Assembly (NCBI GenBank): GCA_964525185.1
Contig: CAZGFQ010000008.1
Location: 1-64,000 of the forward strand
Source of the DNA: JABHGY01 sp964525185
GTDB lineage: Bacteria; Fidelibacterota; Marinisomatia; Marinisomatales; UBA1611
DNA length: 64,000 nt
Reading direction: 5' to 3'
Part shown: positions 62,664 to 64,000 of the stretch, piece after piece
How positions within the stretch are numbered: the first letter of the stretch is position 1
Layout: the number at the start of each line of letters is the position of its first letter
Position numbers and translations under genes: made by a program
Notes under the pieces: model-generated
The model's input: only the letters and a program-made list of their open reading frames with translations
Databases searched by the model: none
Told to the model about the DNA's origin: nothing

Positions 62664-64000
62664 TTAATTCCTTAATATTTCACCATCGAATAATTCGATA
62701 ATTTTATTAACTGTTTCAGAATGATCTTCCTGAGTTCCATGAGATTCATTCTTTTTCCCATTCGTATCTGCTTTTAATGTATCATTTTCTTCTTGTGAAA
62801 ACTTTAGTTTGAGTGATAGAGCTGTTTTTTGAACTATTTCATTTTCTATCCACTGGAGATGCCTATCTAGCATTTTTATACTAAAAGATGATTGCCCTGA
62901 TAATTGTATTTGAACAAAATCATTATCAAATTGAACAGGTTTGCTATTTTCTAAAATTGTCCCAATCGAAGGTCTTAGTCCAGTAATGTGGACTAATATA
63001 TTTGGCCAATGATTAGATATTTCATCTAACGAATAATCAATTGATGCATTTTCATTTTCCTGTTCTAACGCTGGTTCATCTTCAGGAGTATTATCAGAAT
63101 CATCTTTTTCTAATTTCTTTTCTTCTTCTTTGTTTCCAGGCTTTCTCTCTAAATCTTCAAGTACAATCTTTTTTTTTGCAGAAGGCTGATCTTTTTCTTC
63201 TTTTGGTTCTTCAGTTTTTGCTTTTACTGTCGTTTTATCAGAAATACTTGGTGTTGAAGCATTTTTCGAAGAAATAGGTTTAGGGAAAACGGCCCCAGGA
63301 CTTTTTACTCTTTGGATTAATTCATTAATGTGAACAGATGCATCCATTTCCAAAAGTTTCAGAACAGTCATTTCTAATATTAAATATGGATTATCTGAAC
63401 GGCGAATAATACTGGATAAATCACTTAGGACTTGTCCAATACGTAATAAATCCATTCTATCCCAATGAGTTGATGCATCCACATATTTTTCGGCCAATTC
63501 ATCATTCATATCCAATAAAGTGTGGCCATCTTCAACTCCAGCATATAATAAGTGGCGAATATGTTCATTAATACCTAAAATGATTTCAACAGCAGGAACA
63601 CCAACGCTAGAAAGTTTTTTAATAATATTAATGGCTGATACGGTATTTTTGTCCTTAATTGAATCCGTGAATTCAAAATACAAATCATGGGAAATGAGCC
63701 CAAGAGCTTTTACAACATTTTCATACTCAACTGAATCTCCACAAAAAGCCATCACTTGGTCCATTAAACTCAATGCATCTCTCATACTTCCATCAGCTTT
63801 TCGAGAGATGGCACTTAGTGATTCATTATCATAATTAACATTTTCTTCTTTCATAATATAAGAAAGACGATCCGATATGACATTTTGAGATATACGATTA
63901 AAATCAAATCTTTGGCATCGAGAAATAATTGTGGCTGGCACTTTATGAATGTCCGTTGTACAAAAAATGAATTTTCCGTGTGAAGGTGGTTCTTCAAGTG
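62664..64000 (-). CDS. dnaX: DNA polymerase III gamma/tau subunit, 3' part
   Basis: The gene runs off the window at 64000; its ATPase P-loop is outside. Visible are the end of the AAA+ domain (EEPPSHGKFIFCTTDIHKV, VPATIISRCQRFDF), the arginine-finger and lid helices (ISRKADGSMRDALSLMDQV), the gamma C-terminal domain III, a charged linker (KTEEPKEEKDQPSAKKK) and the tau-specific C-terminal domain. A run of nine A (63169-63177 on the coding strand) in the linker resembles the slippery sites that give the short gamma form elsewhere. dnaX-ybaB-recR is the classical order. Confidence 0.95.
   Translation of the reverse strand, partial: LEEPPSHGKFIFCTTDIHKVPATIISRCQRFDFNRISQNVISDRLSYIMKEENVNYDNESLSAISRKADGSMRDALSLMDQVMAFCGDSVEYENVVKALGLISHDLYFEFTDSIKDKNTVSAINIIKKLSSVGVPAVEIILGINEHIRHLLYAGVEDGHTLLDMNDELAEKYVDASTHWDRMDLLRIGQVLSDLSSIIRRSDNPYLILEMTVLKLLEMDASVHINELIQRVKSPGAVFPKPISSKNASTPSISDKTTVKAKTEEPKEEKDQPSAKKKIVLEDLERKPGNKEEEKKLEKDDSDNTPEDEPALEQENENASIDYSLDEISNHWPNILVHITGLRPSIGTILENSKPVQFDNDFVQIQLSGQSSFSIKMLDRHLQWIENEIVQKTALSLKLKFSQEENDTLKADTNGKKNESHGTQEDHSETVNKIIELFDGEILRN

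Overview
The window is AT-rich bacterial chromosome. All protein-coding genes lie on the minus strand; the only plus-strand gene I can support is a tRNA-Leu near 55.1 kb. Several traits point to the FCB superphylum, most likely a marine Marinimicrobia (SAR406)-type lineage: T9SS-style type A C-terminal sorting domains, a PorV-like outer-membrane protein, a DUF6029 barrel beside an Omp28-type protein, DUF5683, a tripartite TRAP transporter with a TatT lipoprotein, and a monomeric isocitrate dehydrogenase. The phylum call is an inference from gene content.

Layout. 1-3.9 kb is a decaying accessory island next to a tRNA-Arg: an amidoligase pseudogene, a small Cys/HGG protein, an AbiE-type toxin-antitoxin pair with large inverted repeats upstream, and about 900 nt of repeat-rich noncoding DNA that includes a possible small RNA and a broken copy of the 5' half of the tRNA. 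4.0-9.5 kb is an envelope redox and secretion cluster: an Omp28/thioredoxin-fold secreted protein whose first CxxC cysteine is an in-frame TGA followed by a SECIS-like hairpin (candidate selenoprotein), a DUF6029 barrel, a TlpA-like thioredoxin and a TolB/FlgO-like protein. 9.5-27.2 kb is mostly housekeeping: glnS, gltX, two tRNA-Ser, dprA, obg, icd, an FmdB-type zinc ribbon, coaD, rsmD, a GspL/PilM-like three-gene module with a ComEA-like HhH protein, dnaJ-grpE, ftsX-ftsE, a Ca/Na exchanger, nadD and bamD. 27.2-35.2 kb encodes exported proteins: DUF5683, a HEFTH protease/propeller/barrel fusion, a catalytically dead M6-type peptidase with a sorting domain, and PorV. 35.4-39.0 kb is the TRAP transporter (DctQM fusion, DctP, TatT).

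39.0-45.9 kb carries glyA, TPR lipoproteins, an outer-membrane barrel, a surface lipoprotein, a half-length starch-synthase-like protein and a CpoB/YbgF-like protein. 45.9-51.9 kb is the cell-shape operon rodA-mrdA-mreD-mreC-mreB with a TPR membrane protein, then tRNA-Arg(CCT), gpsA and an acyl-CoA synthetase. 55.5-64 kb is recA-recX followed by a degenerate PurL-fold protein, then thpR, cinA, pgpA, pgsA, recR, ybaB and the 3' part of dnaX, which runs off the window.

The strongest points for follow-up are the candidate UGA-selenocysteine codon at 5679-5681 with its hairpin, the catalytically stripped PurL paralogue coupled to recX, the nine-A run in dnaX with stops in both shifted frames, the dead M6 peptidase, and the tRNA-Arg half-duplication at the edge of the island. 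No CRISPR array, insertion sequence, integrase or rRNA was seen.
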